From NCBI GenBank assembly GCA_016707895.1, contig JADJGV010000006.1, forward strand, positions 62,001-126,000: DNA of 64,000 bases, in the 5' to 3' direction. Positions 51,836 to 60,240 of the stretch are shown here, piece by piece. Each line of letters opens with the position of its first letter. Position 1 is the stretch's first letter. This stretch comes from Myxococcales bacterium. Its GTDB lineage: Bacteria > Myxococcota_A > Polyangia > Haliangiales > Haliangiaceae. A program made the position numbers and the translations under genes. Under the pieces are notes generated by a model, which saw only the letters and a program-made list of their open reading frames with translations, was not told where the DNA came from and searched no databases.

Positions 51836-52912
51836 TCATGGAAACAGCGGCGCGTGGCCGAGCCCGAGCGTCTCGGGCCAGCCGCGCGCCAGGTTGAGGC
51901 ACTGCACCGCCTGGCCGGCGGCGCCCTTGACCAGGTTGTCGATCGCGCTCATCGCCAGCACCTTGCCGCTGCGCCGATCGTGGACCACCTGCACGTGGCA
52001 GCGGTTCGAGCCGCGCACGTGGGCGGTGTCGGGGAGCTGGCCGGCCGGCAGCACGTCGACGAACGGCTCGTCGGCGTAGGCGGCGATCAGCGCGGCGCGG
52101 TAGTCGGCCTCGCCGCGCGCCGCGTCGGTCGGATCGGCGTAGACGCAGGCCAGGATGCCGCGCGACATCGGCACCAGGTGCGGCGTGAACAGCAGCGACA
52201 CCGGCGCGCCGGCGGCCAGCGCCAGCTCCTGCTCGATCTCGGGCGTGTGGCGGTGGGTGCCGCCGACCTTGTACGGCCGCAGCCCCTCGCCGACCTCGGG
52301 CAGGTGGGTGCCCAGCCCCGGCGTGCGGCCCGCGCCCGAGGCGCCGCTCTTGGCGTCGACGACCAGGCCGCGCGGCGCCACCAGCCCCGCGGCGAGCAGC
52401 GGCGCGATCGCCAGCGTCGTCGCCGTGGGGTAACAGCCCGGCACCGCGACCAGCGTCGCGCCGCGCAGCCGCGCGCGGTGGCGCTCGGGCAAGCCGTAGA
52501 CCGCCTCGGCGAGCAGCGCCGCCGCCGGGTGGTGCGGGTGATCGCCGCCGCCGTACCACGCGGCCCAGGTGGCGGCGTCGTGGAGGCGGAAGTCGGCCGA
52601 CAGATCGAGCGTGGCCACGCCGCGGGCGTGCAGCGCCGCGACCACCAGCGCCGACTCGCCGTGGGGCAGCGCCGCGAACGCGACGTCGGCGCCGGCGGCG
52701 ATCGCGTCGGCGTCGAAGGCGGTGATCGGCAGCGCGCACAGCCCGGTCAGGTGCGGGAACACCTGGGCCACGGTCTGGCCGGCGGCGCGGCGCGCGGCGA
52801 CCATCGTCACCTCGACCCGCGGGTGGGCGAGCAACAGGCGCAGCAGCTCGCCGCCGGTGTAGCCGGAGGCGCCGATCACGGCGACGCGGAGGCGCGGGGC
52901 ATCGGTCGACAT
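51836..52912 (-). CDS. argC: N-acetyl-gamma-glutamyl-phosphate reductase ArgC
   Basis: 358 residues, typical. NADPH-dependent third step of arginine synthesis, converting N-acetylglutamyl phosphate to the semialdehyde. Nucleotide-binding VAVIGASGYTGGELLRLLLA, active-site VPGCYPTATTLAIAPLL with the catalytic Cys, DAKSGASGAGR, and the VRGSNRCHVQV segment near the C-terminus are all present, as is TPHLVPMSRGI. No other arg gene is in the window, so it is apart from the rest of the pathway. Divergent from the permease gene; promoters of both must lie in a very short gap. Confidence 0.96.
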   Translation of the reverse strand: MSTDAPRLRVAVIGASGYTGGELLRLLLAHPRVEVTMVAARRAAGQTVAQVFPHLTGLCALPITAFDADAIAAGADVAFAALPHGESALVVAALHARGVATLDLSADFRLHDAATWAAWYGGGDHPHHPAAALLAEAVYGLPERHRARLRGATLVAVPGCYPTATTLAIAPLLAAGLVAPRGLVVDAKSGASGAGRTPGLGTHLPEVGEGLRPYKVGGTHRHTPEIEQELALAAGAPVSLLFTPHLVPMSRGILACVYADPTDAARGEADYRAALIAAYADEPFVDVLPAGQLPDTAHVRGSNRCHVQVVHDRRSGKVLAMSAIDNLVKGAAGQAVQCLNLARGWPETLGLGHAPLFP

Positions 52913-52974
52913 CGCGCGCAGTGTACCCGCTCGCCGCGATTGCGCGCGGCCGGCCGCGGTGCGATGAAGGCGCG

Positions 52975-53745
52975 TTGTCCGGGCTGACCTACCCCGCGCT
53001 CGCGCTGCTCGCCGCGATGCTGGCCGCCGGCTTCTTCGTCGAGGCGGTCGCCGGCTTCGGCGGCACGGTGCTGGCGGTGTCGCTGGGCGCCACCCGCTGG
53101 CCGATCGCGCTGGTGCTGGCGGTGTTCCTGCCGCTCAACCTGCTCCTGTCGTCGTACCTCGCGCTGCGCCACCGCCGCGCGGTGGCCGGCGCCGAGCTGG
53201 CGCGCCGGATCGTGCCGGCGATGGCGGTGGGCATGGCCGGCGGCACCGCGCTGGCGCTGGTGGTCGCCGCCGATCGCGCCAAGCTCGGCTTCGCGATCCT
53301 GGTGATCGCGGTGGCGCTGCGCGAGCTGGCGCGGCTGATGCGGGCGGCCGCCCCGTCCGCCGGCGCGACCGCCGCCGCGCCGCTGCGCCGACCGATCGCC
53401 ACCGCGGTGCTGGTCGCCGCCGGCGTGATCCACGGCTGGTTCGCCACCGGCGGTCCGCTGGTGGTCGCGGTGGCGGCGCGGATGTTCCCGGCCAAGGCCA
53501 CGCTGCGGGCAACGCTGGCGGTGCTGTGGTTCACGCTCAACCTCGTGGTGCTCGGACGGCTGGTCGCGCACGGCGACCTCACGACGACGACGCTCGCCTA
53601 CTCGGCGGCGATCCTGCCGGCCCTGGCCGCCGCGCTGGCGGCGGGCGAGTGGGTCCATCACCGCGTGAGCGAACGAGGGTTCCGCTGGCTGGTCGCCGGG
53701 TTGCTGCTGGTCACCGGCGCGGTGCTGCTGGCCCGCACGGTTTGA
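52975..53745 (+). CDS. TauE/SafE-family membrane permease
   Basis: 256 residues from TTG 52975; GTG 52921 would add 18 polar residues and is the alternative. About eight transmembrane helices in two halves. The first half has GFFVEAVAGFGGTVLAVSLG, the second GVIHGWFATGGPLVVAVAAR, matching the duplicated GxxxGxxGxGGG-like signatures of the sulfite exporter TauE/SafE (DUF81) family. These move sulfite, sulfoacetate or related organic anions across the inner membrane; the substrate here is unknown. Divergent from argC. Confidence 0.85.
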   Translation: MSGLTYPALALLAAMLAAGFFVEAVAGFGGTVLAVSLGATRWPIALVLAVFLPLNLLLSSYLALRHRRAVAGAELARRIVPAMAVGMAGGTALALVVAADRAKLGFAILVIAVALRELARLMRAAAPSAGATAAAPLRRPIATAVLVAAGVIHGWFATGGPLVVAVAARMFPAKATLRATLAVLWFTLNLVVLGRLVAHGDLTTTTLAYSAAILPALAAALAAGEWVHHRVSERGFRWLVAGLLLVTGAVLLARTV

Positions 53746-54106
53746 TGGGAGCGGGAGCGCGAGCGGGCATCGGATCCGGAGTCGGTGTCAGCGCCAGCGT
53801 CGTCGTCAGCGCCGTCGTCAGCGCCGGCGTAGGCGTCAGGGTCGGAGTGCCCTGCTCCCACGGGGAACGCCGCGCCCTGCTCCCACGGGGAACGCCGCGC
53901 CCTGCTCCCACGGGGAACGCCGCGCCCTGCTCCCACGGGGAACGCCGCGCCCTGCTCCCACGTGGAACGCCGCGCCCTGCTCCCACCTGGAACGCCGCGC
54001 CCGGCTCCCACGTGGAACGGCGCAGCATCCGCCGATCCCGCGTGCTGCCGAGCCGGGACAGATCATGTCCTCCCATCGACGGCCGCACCGCGGCGACACT
54101 GCCGCG
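53746..54106. other. 361-bp gap dominated by a 25-bp tandem repeat
   Basis: Holds short Ser/Val/Gly-coding-like repeats (GTCAGCGCC-type, 53788-53835), then the seven-unit 25-bp array, then ~80 bp before the VWA lipoprotein start. No gene on either strand that I can support. Minus-strand frames through the array are repeat artefacts. Confidence 0.6.
53851..54025. repeat. seven 25-bp tandem repeats, intergenic
   Basis: The unit begins CCTGCTCCCACGGGGAACGC and ends CGCGC. Units 1-4 are identical, 5-6 differ by one base (CGTGG, CCTGG) and unit 7 is more divergent. Direct abutment without spacers rules out CRISPR. The array sits upstream of the VWA lipoprotein gene and could be a protein-binding array or simple slippage product. 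Confidence 0.95.
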
Positions 54107-55168
54107 ATGCGTACCTCGCCCTGGCTCGCGCTCGTCCTGGGGACCCTCGCCGCGTGCGGGCCGACCTCGCCGGCCACCACCGGCGACGACGTCGTCGACA
54201 CCGACGCGGCCGCGGGCGATCCCGACGGCGGCGGCCTGCCCGACGCGCCGTTCGACGACACCGACGCGTCGTGCGGCGCCCAGACCGAGCACATCGCCGT
54301 CGAGAACCTCGGCGATCCGCCCGACCTGCTGATCGTGCTCGATCGCTCTGGCTCGATGACCGGCCCGATCCCGATGTTCCCGCCGAACTTCACGCCGAAG
54401 TGGACGATCATGCGCGACGCGCTCAACGGCGTCGTGACGCAGCGGCAGGACAACATCCGCTTCGGGCTCTCCGAGTTCCCGACCAACGACGACTGCGCCG
54501 CCGACCCTGCCACCGCGGTGCGGGTGCCGATCGATCTCGGCCAGGCGCCCGAGGTCGCGCAGTACTTCATGACCCGCTCGCCCAACGGCAACACGCCCGC
54601 CGCCGCCGGGCTCGCCGCCGCGCTCGCGCACTACAACGCGATCCCGGCCAACCCCGCGGGGCGCTACGTGCTGTTCGCCACCGACGGCGAGCCCAACTGC
54701 GACGTCGACGAAGCCACCGCCGCGACCCACACCGTGCAGGCGGTGCAGGCGCTCGCGGCCGCCGGCATCAAGACCTACGTGCTCGGCTTCGGCGGCGCGT
54801 TCGCCACCGGCACCGTGCTCAACGACGCCGCGCTCGCCGGCGGCGTGCCGCGGCCAGGCGGGCCGCCGCACTACTACGCGGCCAACAGCGCCAACGAGCT
54901 GGCCGCCGCGCTGCAGGCGATCTCCGGCGGCATCATCGTGCCGTCGTGCAGCTACGCGCTGGCGACCGCGCCGCCGGTGCCCGACGACGTCACCGTCACG
55001 CTCGACGGCGTGGTGGTCCCGCGCTCGATGATGCACACCAACGGCTGGGACTATCACCCCGACGCCATGACCATCACGTTCTTCGGCAGCTACTGCCAGC
55101 AGATCATGGCCGGCGCCACCGGCCAGGTCTCGTTCGCCTACGGCTGCCCCGGCCCCGTCATCGACTGA
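54107..55168 (+). CDS. von Willebrand factor A domain lipoprotein
   Basis: 353 residues from ATG 54107. Signal SPWLALVLGTLAAC, a short Asp/Ala/Gly linker, then a VWA domain (~75-270): strand DLLIVLDRSGSMTGPI carries the DxSxS MIDAS metal site, with NTPAAAGL supplying the Thr and FATDGEPNCD the second Asp. A beta domain with several Cys closes the protein (VPSCSYALATAPPVPDDV, GSYCQQIMAG, YGCPGP). VWA lipoproteins bind protein ligands through the metal site. The partner is unknown. Confidence 0.88.
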   Translation: MRTSPWLALVLGTLAACGPTSPATTGDDVVDTDAAAGDPDGGGLPDAPFDDTDASCGAQTEHIAVENLGDPPDLLIVLDRSGSMTGPIPMFPPNFTPKWTIMRDALNGVVTQRQDNIRFGLSEFPTNDDCAADPATAVRVPIDLGQAPEVAQYFMTRSPNGNTPAAAGLAAALAHYNAIPANPAGRYVLFATDGEPNCDVDEATAATHTVQAVQALAAAGIKTYVLGFGGAFATGTVLNDAALAGGVPRPGGPPHYYAANSANELAAALQAISGGIIVPSCSYALATAPPVPDDVTVTLDGVVVPRSMMHTNGWDYHPDAMTITFFGSYCQQIMAGATGQVSFAYGCPGPVID

Positions 55169-55194
55169 GCGCCGTCAGCGGCGGCGATCGGCGA

Positions 55195-55665
55195 TCACGG
55201 CCACTCGCCGGTCGACTCGTCGTCCCACTCGCCGCTGCCGCGGGCGGCGCGCGGCGTGGCCCGCACCGCGGGCGACGAACCGCTCGCGAACAGCGGCGTG
55301 GTCGAGGCCCGGGCCAGGCGCGGCTCGATGAACCGCTCGGCCTGAGCGGCGATGCCATCGACGTCCTGCGGATCGAGCAAGAGCGCGTCGACGCCCAGGC
55401 GCCCGGAGTGCGCGGGGGCCTCGGGCAAGGACGACACCCACAGCCGCGGCACCGGCCTCGGGCCGGCGTCCAGCATCGCGATCATCTCCTTGGCCTGGGC
55501 CCAGGAGGGGTCGTCGAGGATGACCAGGTCGATCCCAGCCGCGCCCAGCGCCTGCTTCCCCTCGGCTAGGGTCGACACCAGCGTCACGGCCCACCCACGC
55601 GCCGTCAGCGCGGCGCGGACCGCCGGCGACGCCGACGGTGAGTAGAGGAGTACGACCCGGGCCAC
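55195..55665 (-). CDS. degenerate receiver-like protein
   Basis: 156 residues from ATG 55665. The first ~115 have the alternating beta/alpha pattern of a response-regulator receiver (ARVVLLYSPSASPAVRAALT; GIDLVILDDPSWAQAKEMIA; RLWVSSLPEA). The N-terminal acidic pair is replaced by SPS and the switch Lys is absent (ALLLDPQD), so it is probably not phosphorylated in the normal way. A Ser/Gly/Glu-rich tail follows. No adjacent kinase. A pseudo-receiver acting by protein contact is the best guess. Confidence 0.65.
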   Translation of the reverse strand: MARVVLLYSPSASPAVRAALTARGWAVTLVSTLAEGKQALGAAGIDLVILDDPSWAQAKEMIAMLDAGPRPVPRLWVSSLPEAPAHSGRLGVDALLLDPQDVDGIAAQAERFIEPRLARASTTPLFASGSSPAVRATPRAARGSGEWDDESTGEWP

Positions 55666-55741
55666 GGTCCGCCACTATGCCCGAGGTCGGGCCGCGCGCC
55701 AATGACCCCGGGGGCCCATTCGGGCAGCCGACGGTTAGTCG

Positions 55742-56968
55742 TCAGGGGCGCCGCGGCCCAAACCGCCATATATCCCCGCTCAATGACAGGAGATATAGCT
55801 CGCCCGCCGCGTCGGTCCCGAACGACGAGATCTGGCTCAGGGTCCCCTGGGGATCCAGCGTCGACTTCCAGTCCCAATGATCCCGGATCCCATCCGGAGA
55901 CCACCGAAAACTCCGAATCAATCCAGTACAGTAGTCGGCGTAAAAATACAGCCCAGCCAGATCGGGCAGCGCCGCGCCTCGGTAGACCCCGCCGCCGGTG
56001 ATCGAGCACCCGAACTGGTGGGAGTAGTCCGTGACGGGCGAGGTGAAGCGGCCGCGATCGCACCGCTCCGCCTGGTAGCAGTGGCGCCCCTCGGCGACGT
56101 TCCACCCGAAGTTGTGCCCGGTGAGCTTCGCGGCGGGCACCACGTACACGCTCTCCCACTCGTTCTGGCCGACGTCGCCGATGTACAGGTCGCCGGTGGC
56201 CGCGTCGAACGCGTAGCGCCACGGGTTGCGCAGGCCGATCGCGACGATCGTCGGCGTCGGCGTCGGCGCGTCGGGATCGAGCCGCAGCATCTTGCCGAGC
56301 AGCGCGTCGGGGTCCTGGCCGTTGCGCTGCGGATCGCCGGCGGCGCCGCCGTCGCCGGTGCCGATCCACAGCGCGCCGTCGGGGCCGAACACCAGGTTGC
56401 CGCCGTTGTGATTGGAGTACGGCTGCGCGATGCGCAGGAGCGGCCGCGCCGAGGCCGGGTCGGCGCGCGTGCCGTCGGCGGTGGCGCGGAACTCGACGAC
56501 GTGGGTGTCGCCGTCGCGATCGGTGTAGTCGACGAACAGCCGGCGGTTCTCGGCGAAGCGCGGGTGGAACGCCAGCCCCAGGAGGCCCTGCTCGTTGCCC
56601 GACGACACCTCGGCCGACAGGTCGAGGAACGCGGTCGCCGACGGCTTGCCGCCCTCGAGCGTCCGCACGTAGCCGGGCTGCTCGACGACGAACACCCGCG
56701 GATCGCCGGGCGCGGCGACCAGCGCCACCGGGCGATCGAAGCCGCTGCCGACCGGCTCGAGCGCGATCGCGGCGGCCAGCGCGGTGGGCGGCGCGGTCAA
56801 CGCCTCCGACGGCGGCGGCGGTGGCGCGCCGTCGGGCCGCGGCTCCGCGGGCGGTGGCGGCGGAGGTGGCGGCGGCGACGCCGGCGGTTCGCGGCGGCAG
56901 GCGGAGGCGAGGACACAGGCGACGACCAGACGGTGCACGGGGAGCTCCACGGGGACAGGACGCAGCAT
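55742..56968 (-). CDS. PQQ-dependent sugar dehydrogenase-like (GSDH) lipoprotein
   Basis: 408 residues from ATG 56968. Lipobox ASAC (~residue 20), then a Pro-rich linker (nine consecutive Pro). A six-bladed propeller of the soluble glucose/sorbosone dehydrogenase type follows: SGFDRPVALVAAPGDPRVFV, EQGLLGLAFHPRFAENRRLF, NHNGGNLVFGPDGALWIGTG, LRNPWRYAFD, YIGDVGQNEWESVYVV. These are the PQQ/Ca-binding segments of the family. Members oxidise aldose sugars, or bind without catalysis (hedgehog-interacting type). Anchored in the envelope. The substrate is not deducible. Confidence 0.85.
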   Translation of the reverse strand: MLRPVPVELPVHRLVVACVLASACRREPPASPPPPPPPPPAEPRPDGAPPPPPSEALTAPPTALAAAIALEPVGSGFDRPVALVAAPGDPRVFVVEQPGYVRTLEGGKPSATAFLDLSAEVSSGNEQGLLGLAFHPRFAENRRLFVDYTDRDGDTHVVEFRATADGTRADPASARPLLRIAQPYSNHNGGNLVFGPDGALWIGTGDGGAAGDPQRNGQDPDALLGKMLRLDPDAPTPTPTIVAIGLRNPWRYAFDAATGDLYIGDVGQNEWESVYVVPAAKLTGHNFGWNVAEGRHCYQAERCDRGRFTSPVTDYSHQFGCSITGGGVYRGAALPDLAGLYFYADYCTGLIRSFRWSPDGIRDHWDWKSTLDPQGTLSQISSFGTDAAGELYLLSLSGDIWRFGPRRP

Positions 56969-57128
56969 GCCGGTAGTCCGTGAACGAGGACAACCCGCGA
57001 CCGGCGCACGCCGACGCAGCCGCCGGCTACCCGGGTTGCCGGCAGCCACGGTCGCGAGTCCTCACGCGCCTAACCCCGCGAACCCGCGTCGCGCGGGGGA
57101 TGGTACGGGCCGTGCTTTGGTGACCGCC

Positions 57129-57422
57129 ATGCCGCAGCTCCGCTCCGAGACCAGCGTCACCGACCTCCAGCACTTCTTCGAGTACTCGGCGGCGGGCGTC
57201 GAGGTCCTGGCCGACGGCCTCCAGGAGATCCCGTTCGGCGAGTTCCTGGTCGAGCGCAACGTGCTGACGCGCTACCAGCTGCTGCGCGCGCTGCAGATGC
57301 AGGATCGCTTCACCGGCATCCGCCTCGGCGAGTGCGCCGCCGCGCTCGGCTTCGCGACGATGGGCGAGATCGAGCGCCAGTACCTGGCGTGGCGCGGCCT
57401 GTCGACCGTCGAGCTGCACTGA
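57129..57422 (+). CDS. small GspE-N/MshE-N-like domain protein
   Basis: 97 residues from ATG 57129 (GTG 57120 is possible). After ~30 residues the protein is one module: FGEFLVERNVLTRYQLLRAL, then TGIRLGECAAALGFATMGEI. This matches the two-helix-repeat N-domain of secretion/pilus ATPases and the C-terminus of the TPR protein at 10571-11404 (FGQHLVDCGLLSPVQLKAAL). In some ATPases this domain binds cyclic-di-GMP. As a stand-alone protein it could be a small effector or adaptor (inference). The hairpin repeat array begins 10 bp after its stop. Confidence 0.7.
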   Translation: MPQLRSETSVTDLQHFFEYSAAGVEVLADGLQEIPFGEFLVERNVLTRYQLLRALQMQDRFTGIRLGECAAALGFATMGEIERQYLAWRGLSTVELH

Positions 57423-57741
57423 TTTATAGGGAGGTGCGTCGCCGCACCTCCCCTCGGCGGGGCCAGGTCCCCGCCGAGCCTCCCCTCCGCGACGCGAGAC
57501 GGGTGGCGGCCCCCACGGCAGCGACGGTGCGTCGCCGCACCTCCCCTCGGCGGGGCCAGGTCCCCGCCGAGCCTCCCCTCCGCGACGCGAGACGGGTGGC
57601 GGCCCCCACGGCAGCGACGGTGCGTCGCCGCACCTCCCCTCGGCGGGGCCGAGCCTCCCCTCCGCGACGCGAGACGGGTGACGGCCCGCACGCCAGGTCC
57701 CCGCCGAGCCGCCGCGATGCGCGACGAGTGGCGATACGGCG
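57423..57741. other. 319-bp intergenic region filled by the hairpin repeat array
   Basis: Apart from the three-unit 93-bp array there is no supportable gene. It separates the convergent genes ending at 57422 and 57742, so the hairpins may terminate transcription from both sides. Confidence 0.6.
57433..57711. repeat. three 93-bp tandem repeats, each with two strong hairpins
   Basis: Units start at 57433, 57526 and 57619. Each contains GGTGCG-TCGC-CGCACC (57433-57448 in unit 1) and CTCGGCGGGG-CCAGGT-CCCCGCCGAG (57453-57478, 10-bp stem), then a unique-looking 40-bp tail. Units 1 and 2 are essentially identical. In unit 3 one hairpin arm is deleted and reappears further on, as if rearranged. There are no spacers, so not CRISPR. 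Confidence 0.92.
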
Positions 57742-58665
57742 CTACAGCGACCAGCCGCTGACGGCGGCGGGGCCGGTGAGATCGATCGTGTAGGCGCCGC
57801 CGCCGGGCGTCATCCACGGCGTGTGCGCGGCGGGCACCAGCGTCTTCCACTCGGTGCCGGCGCCGCCGTTGACGACGTGACCGGCGACGCGGAGCTGGGT
57901 CGGACAGCCGCCCAGCGCCGACCACGGCACGCGCACCGACAGCTCGGCGTTGTCGGCGGCGATGAACACGTCGGTGCCGGGCACGAGCGCGGTCGCGCGG
58001 GTGGACCACGCCGGCGTGCCGGTCGGGACGTAGACGCCGTCGTAAGCGCCGCTGCCGAAGTCGTTGGTGCGGCGCATCGCGATCAGGTGGGTCGCGGTGA
58101 ACGGCAGCTGCGCGGTGAGGCCGCTGTACTCCTTGCCGGTCGACGGCGCCGCGGCCGGCAGCGCGGTGCCCGCTTGCAGGTACAGGTGGTACGGCTTGGC
58201 GCCGTCGGCGAACGCCGCGGAGTGCACGGTCAGGTACAGCGCGGTCGAGCTCCAGCTCAGGCGGACCGCGTCGGCGCCGTCGAAGCCGGCGCCGATCGGC
58301 ACGATCTGCGCCGCCGGGTACGCGGCGAGATCGCCGCTGCCGTCGAGCGTGATCGCGGCGGCGCCGGCGATCGCGCAGCCGGCGGCGTCGATCGCGGTCG
58401 CGGCGTCGGTGGCCGTGGCGTCGATCGCGGTCGCGGCGTCGGTGGCCGTGGCGTCGATCGCGGTCGCGGCGTCGGTGGCCGCCGCGTCGGTGACCGCGGC
58501 GTCAGGGCGCGCGTCGATCGCCAGCGCGGCGTCGGTGGCCGCGGCGTCGATCGCCCCGCCGTCGATGCCCCGGCCGTCCACCCCGGACGGCGCGTCCTCG
58601 TGGCTGACCATCTGCGCGGTGGAGCAAGACGCCAGGAGCAGGATCGCGACCGCCGGGAGGCGCAT
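57742..58665 (-). CDS. lipoprotein with ATDAATAID repeat linker
   Basis: 307 residues from ATG 58665. Signal RLPAVAILLLASC (lipobox LASC), then ~80 residues of DA-rich linker including three 11-residue repeats (ATDAATAIDAT). The ~200-aa domain that follows (GSGDLAAYPAAQIVPIGAGF; DAVRLSWSSTALYLTVHSA; ELSVRVPWSALGGCPTQL) resembles the family-9 carbohydrate-binding / DOMON-like sugar-binding sandwich seen in xylanases. That is an inference from strand pattern and the SWSSTALYLTV motif. Probably a surface carbohydrate-binding protein. Confidence 0.75.
   Translation of the reverse strand: MRLPAVAILLLASCSTAQMVSHEDAPSGVDGRGIDGGAIDAAATDAALAIDARPDAAVTDAAATDAATAIDATATDAATAIDATATDAATAIDAAGCAIAGAAAITLDGSGDLAAYPAAQIVPIGAGFDGADAVRLSWSSTALYLTVHSAAFADGAKPYHLYLQAGTALPAAAPSTGKEYSGLTAQLPFTATHLIAMRRTNDFGSGAYDGVYVPTGTPAWSTRATALVPGTDVFIAADNAELSVRVPWSALGGCPTQLRVAGHVVNGGAGTEWKTLVPAAHTPWMTPGGGAYTIDLTGPAAVSGWSL
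58387..58485. repeat. three 33-bp tandem repeats in coding DNA
   Basis: The unit starts GTCGATCGCGGTCGCGGCGT and ends GGTGGCCGTGGC. Units 1-2 are identical and the third differs by two bases. Encodes the 11-residue linker repeat of the lipoprotein on the minus strand. Frame-neutral in copy number. Confidence 0.93.
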
Positions 58666-58843
58666 GGCCACCTGCGTAGCAGGCGTCGTGCCGACGCTGA
58701 ACCCCGGTCGACCGGCGCAAGTGGTGGAGATCCGGCGGGCGTTGCCAGCCTCACCATCCGCGGCGTTGCGAAACGAAACGTGAGGGCGGCCGCGGTGACC
58801 GATCGCGCCCCGCGTTGCGGTTCGCGACGCGGCGGGCCGCGCG

Positions 58844-59848
58844 TCACCAGGCCAGCAGCACCTTGCCAGTGGCGCCCTTGGTCTCGAGCAGGTGGTGGGC
58901 CTCGGCGACGTCGGTCGCGGCGAACACCTTGCCGACGTGGGGCTTGAGCCCGACCGCCTCGACCTCGCCCAGCGACTGCGTCAGCGTCGCGACCCAGGTC
59001 GGGTCCTCGAGCACCTTGAGCGCGTTGAGCGCGAAGATCCCGCTGTTGGTGTCGAACAGCTTGAGGATCGAGATCCGCGGCGTGCGCAGCGCGGCCATGC
59101 CCATGCGCACGAAGCTGCGCTTGCCGTCCTTCACGCCCGACGAGATGCCGATGCACACCATCCGGCCGGTGATGCCCAGGCGCGCCCGCTGCGGCTGGAT
59201 CTCGGCGCCGCCCGACGCGTTGAGGATGAAGTCGTAGCCGGTGGCGGTCGCGTCGGCGAGCCACTCGGCCTTGGTCAGCGCCTTGGCGCCGAGCCCCTCG
59301 ATGAACGGCTTCTTGTGCGGGCTGGTGGTGAGCCCGGTGACCTCGGCGCCGAGGTGCCGCGCCAGCTGGATCGCCAGCACGCCGACGCCGCCGGTGGCGC
59401 ACTCGATCAGCACCTTGTCGCCCGCGCGCACCCGCGCCATCTCGGTCAGCGCCAGCTTGGCGGTGAAGTAGTTCACCGGCAGCGCGGCGCCGGCCTCGAG
59501 GTCGAGGTGGCCGGGCAGCGCGAACGCCTGGGCCGCGGGGATCACCGCGCGCGAGGTGTAGCCGCCGAAGTACGTGCCGGCGACCACCGGCTGCCCGACG
59601 GTGAAGCCGGTGACGCCGGGGCCCACCGCCGCGACCGTGCCCGACACCTCGTAGCCCGGGACGAACGGCTTCTTCGGCGCGTCGGGGTAGAAGCCGAGCC
59701 GCATCTGGATGTCGGCGAAGTTGATCCCGGAGTAGGCGACGTCGATCGCGACCTCGCCGGCGCCGGGGGCCTGGATCGGGCGCTCGCGCACCTTGAGGGT
59801 GGACGCGGCGCCGTAGGACTCGATCGCGATCTCGCGCTGGCTGGTCAT
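58844..59848 (-). CDS. quinone oxidoreductase-like medium-chain dehydrogenase
   Basis: 334 residues from ATG 59848, with GGAG upstream. A zinc-free medium-chain reductase: SYGAASTLKVRERPIQAPGA, YSGINFADIQMRLGFYP, PFVPGYEVSGTVAAVGPGV, and NAD(P)-binding VLIECATGGVGVLAIQLARH. Structural-zinc Cys are absent, as in NADPH:quinone reductase and VAT-1-like members. It reduces quinones or enones with NADPH in the cytoplasm. The gene lies 73 bp downstream of an ArsR repressor gene on the same strand, and a 10-bp sequence upstream of it recurs at the repressor promoter, so co-regulation is likely. Confidence 0.9.
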   Translation of the reverse strand: MTSQREIAIESYGAASTLKVRERPIQAPGAGEVAIDVAYSGINFADIQMRLGFYPDAPKKPFVPGYEVSGTVAAVGPGVTGFTVGQPVVAGTYFGGYTSRAVIPAAQAFALPGHLDLEAGAALPVNYFTAKLALTEMARVRAGDKVLIECATGGVGVLAIQLARHLGAEVTGLTTSPHKKPFIEGLGAKALTKAEWLADATATGYDFILNASGGAEIQPQRARLGITGRMVCIGISSGVKDGKRSFVRMGMAALRTPRISILKLFDTNSGIFALNALKVLEDPTWVATLTQSLGEVEAVGLKPHVGKVFAATDVAEAHHLLETKGATGKVLLAW

Positions 59849-59861
59849 CGGAATCTCCAAA

Positions 59862-59883
59862 GTTTCTGAAACATCGAACTATG
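59862..59883. promoter_or_regulatory. possible ArsR operator upstream of the oxidoreductase
   Basis: Contains the perfect palindrome GTTTCTGAAAC (59862-59872) and TCGAACTATG (59874-59883), the latter identical to 60256-60265 in the arsR promoter. The shared 10-mer suggests one repressor controls both genes. Confidence 0.5.
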
Positions 59884-59921
59884 AAGGCGCGCCGAAACCT
59901 CGACGCGCCGTGGGACGGTCG

Positions 59922-60233
59922 TCAGGTGCCGGCCGGCTCGAACAGCGCGCGCAGCGCGTGCAGCGCGTCGGGGCGCACCGAGCAGATCAGCTGCTTGCCC
60001 TGGCGCTCGGTGTCGATCAGGCCGGCGTCGGCCAGCTCCTTCACGTGGTGCGACACCGTCGGGGCGTTGATGTCCAGGCCGCCGAGCAGCTTGGCCAGGA
60101 AGCAGTCGTGGGTGCGGCCCTTGGCCAGGTCGAGCTGGCTCTCCTCGACGAGGTTCAAGAACAGCTGCAGGCGGTTGGGGTGCCCCAGCGCCTTGAGCTG
60201 GCGCGCGAGGCGCTTGACGTCGGGGCGATCCAC
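59922..60233 (-). CDS. ArsR-family transcriptional repressor
   Basis: 103 residues from GTG 60233. Winged-helix ArsR/SmtB fold: LKALGHPNRLQLFLNLVEES, recognition helix DINAPTVSHHVKELADAGLI, wing RQGKQLICSVRPDAL. Cys are few (HDCFLAKLL, LICSV). The ELCVCDL metal-binding box of arsenic sensors is replaced by THDCFLAKLL, so it may sense a redox or electrophile signal rather than arsenite (inference). Its promoter contains a palindrome overlapping the spacer, so autorepression is likely, with the quinone-oxidoreductase gene as second target. Confidence 0.9.
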   Translation of the reverse strand: MDRPDVKRLARQLKALGHPNRLQLFLNLVEESQLDLAKGRTHDCFLAKLLGGLDINAPTVSHHVKELADAGLIDTERQGKQLICSVRPDALHALRALFEPAGT

Positions 60234-60240
60234 GGCGCCA

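Noticed and set aside
52921..52974. GTG 52921 as start of the TauE/SafE-type permease
   Set aside because: The added residues are polar and unlike the family N-terminus. TTG 52975 begins just before the first membrane helix; kept as an alternative.
53851..54025. CRISPR array
   Set aside because: The 25-bp units abut directly with no spacers and no cas genes are present.
57433..57711. CRISPR or tRNA-like elements
   Set aside because: Units repeat in full at 93 bp with no variable spacers, and the hairpins do not form a cloverleaf.
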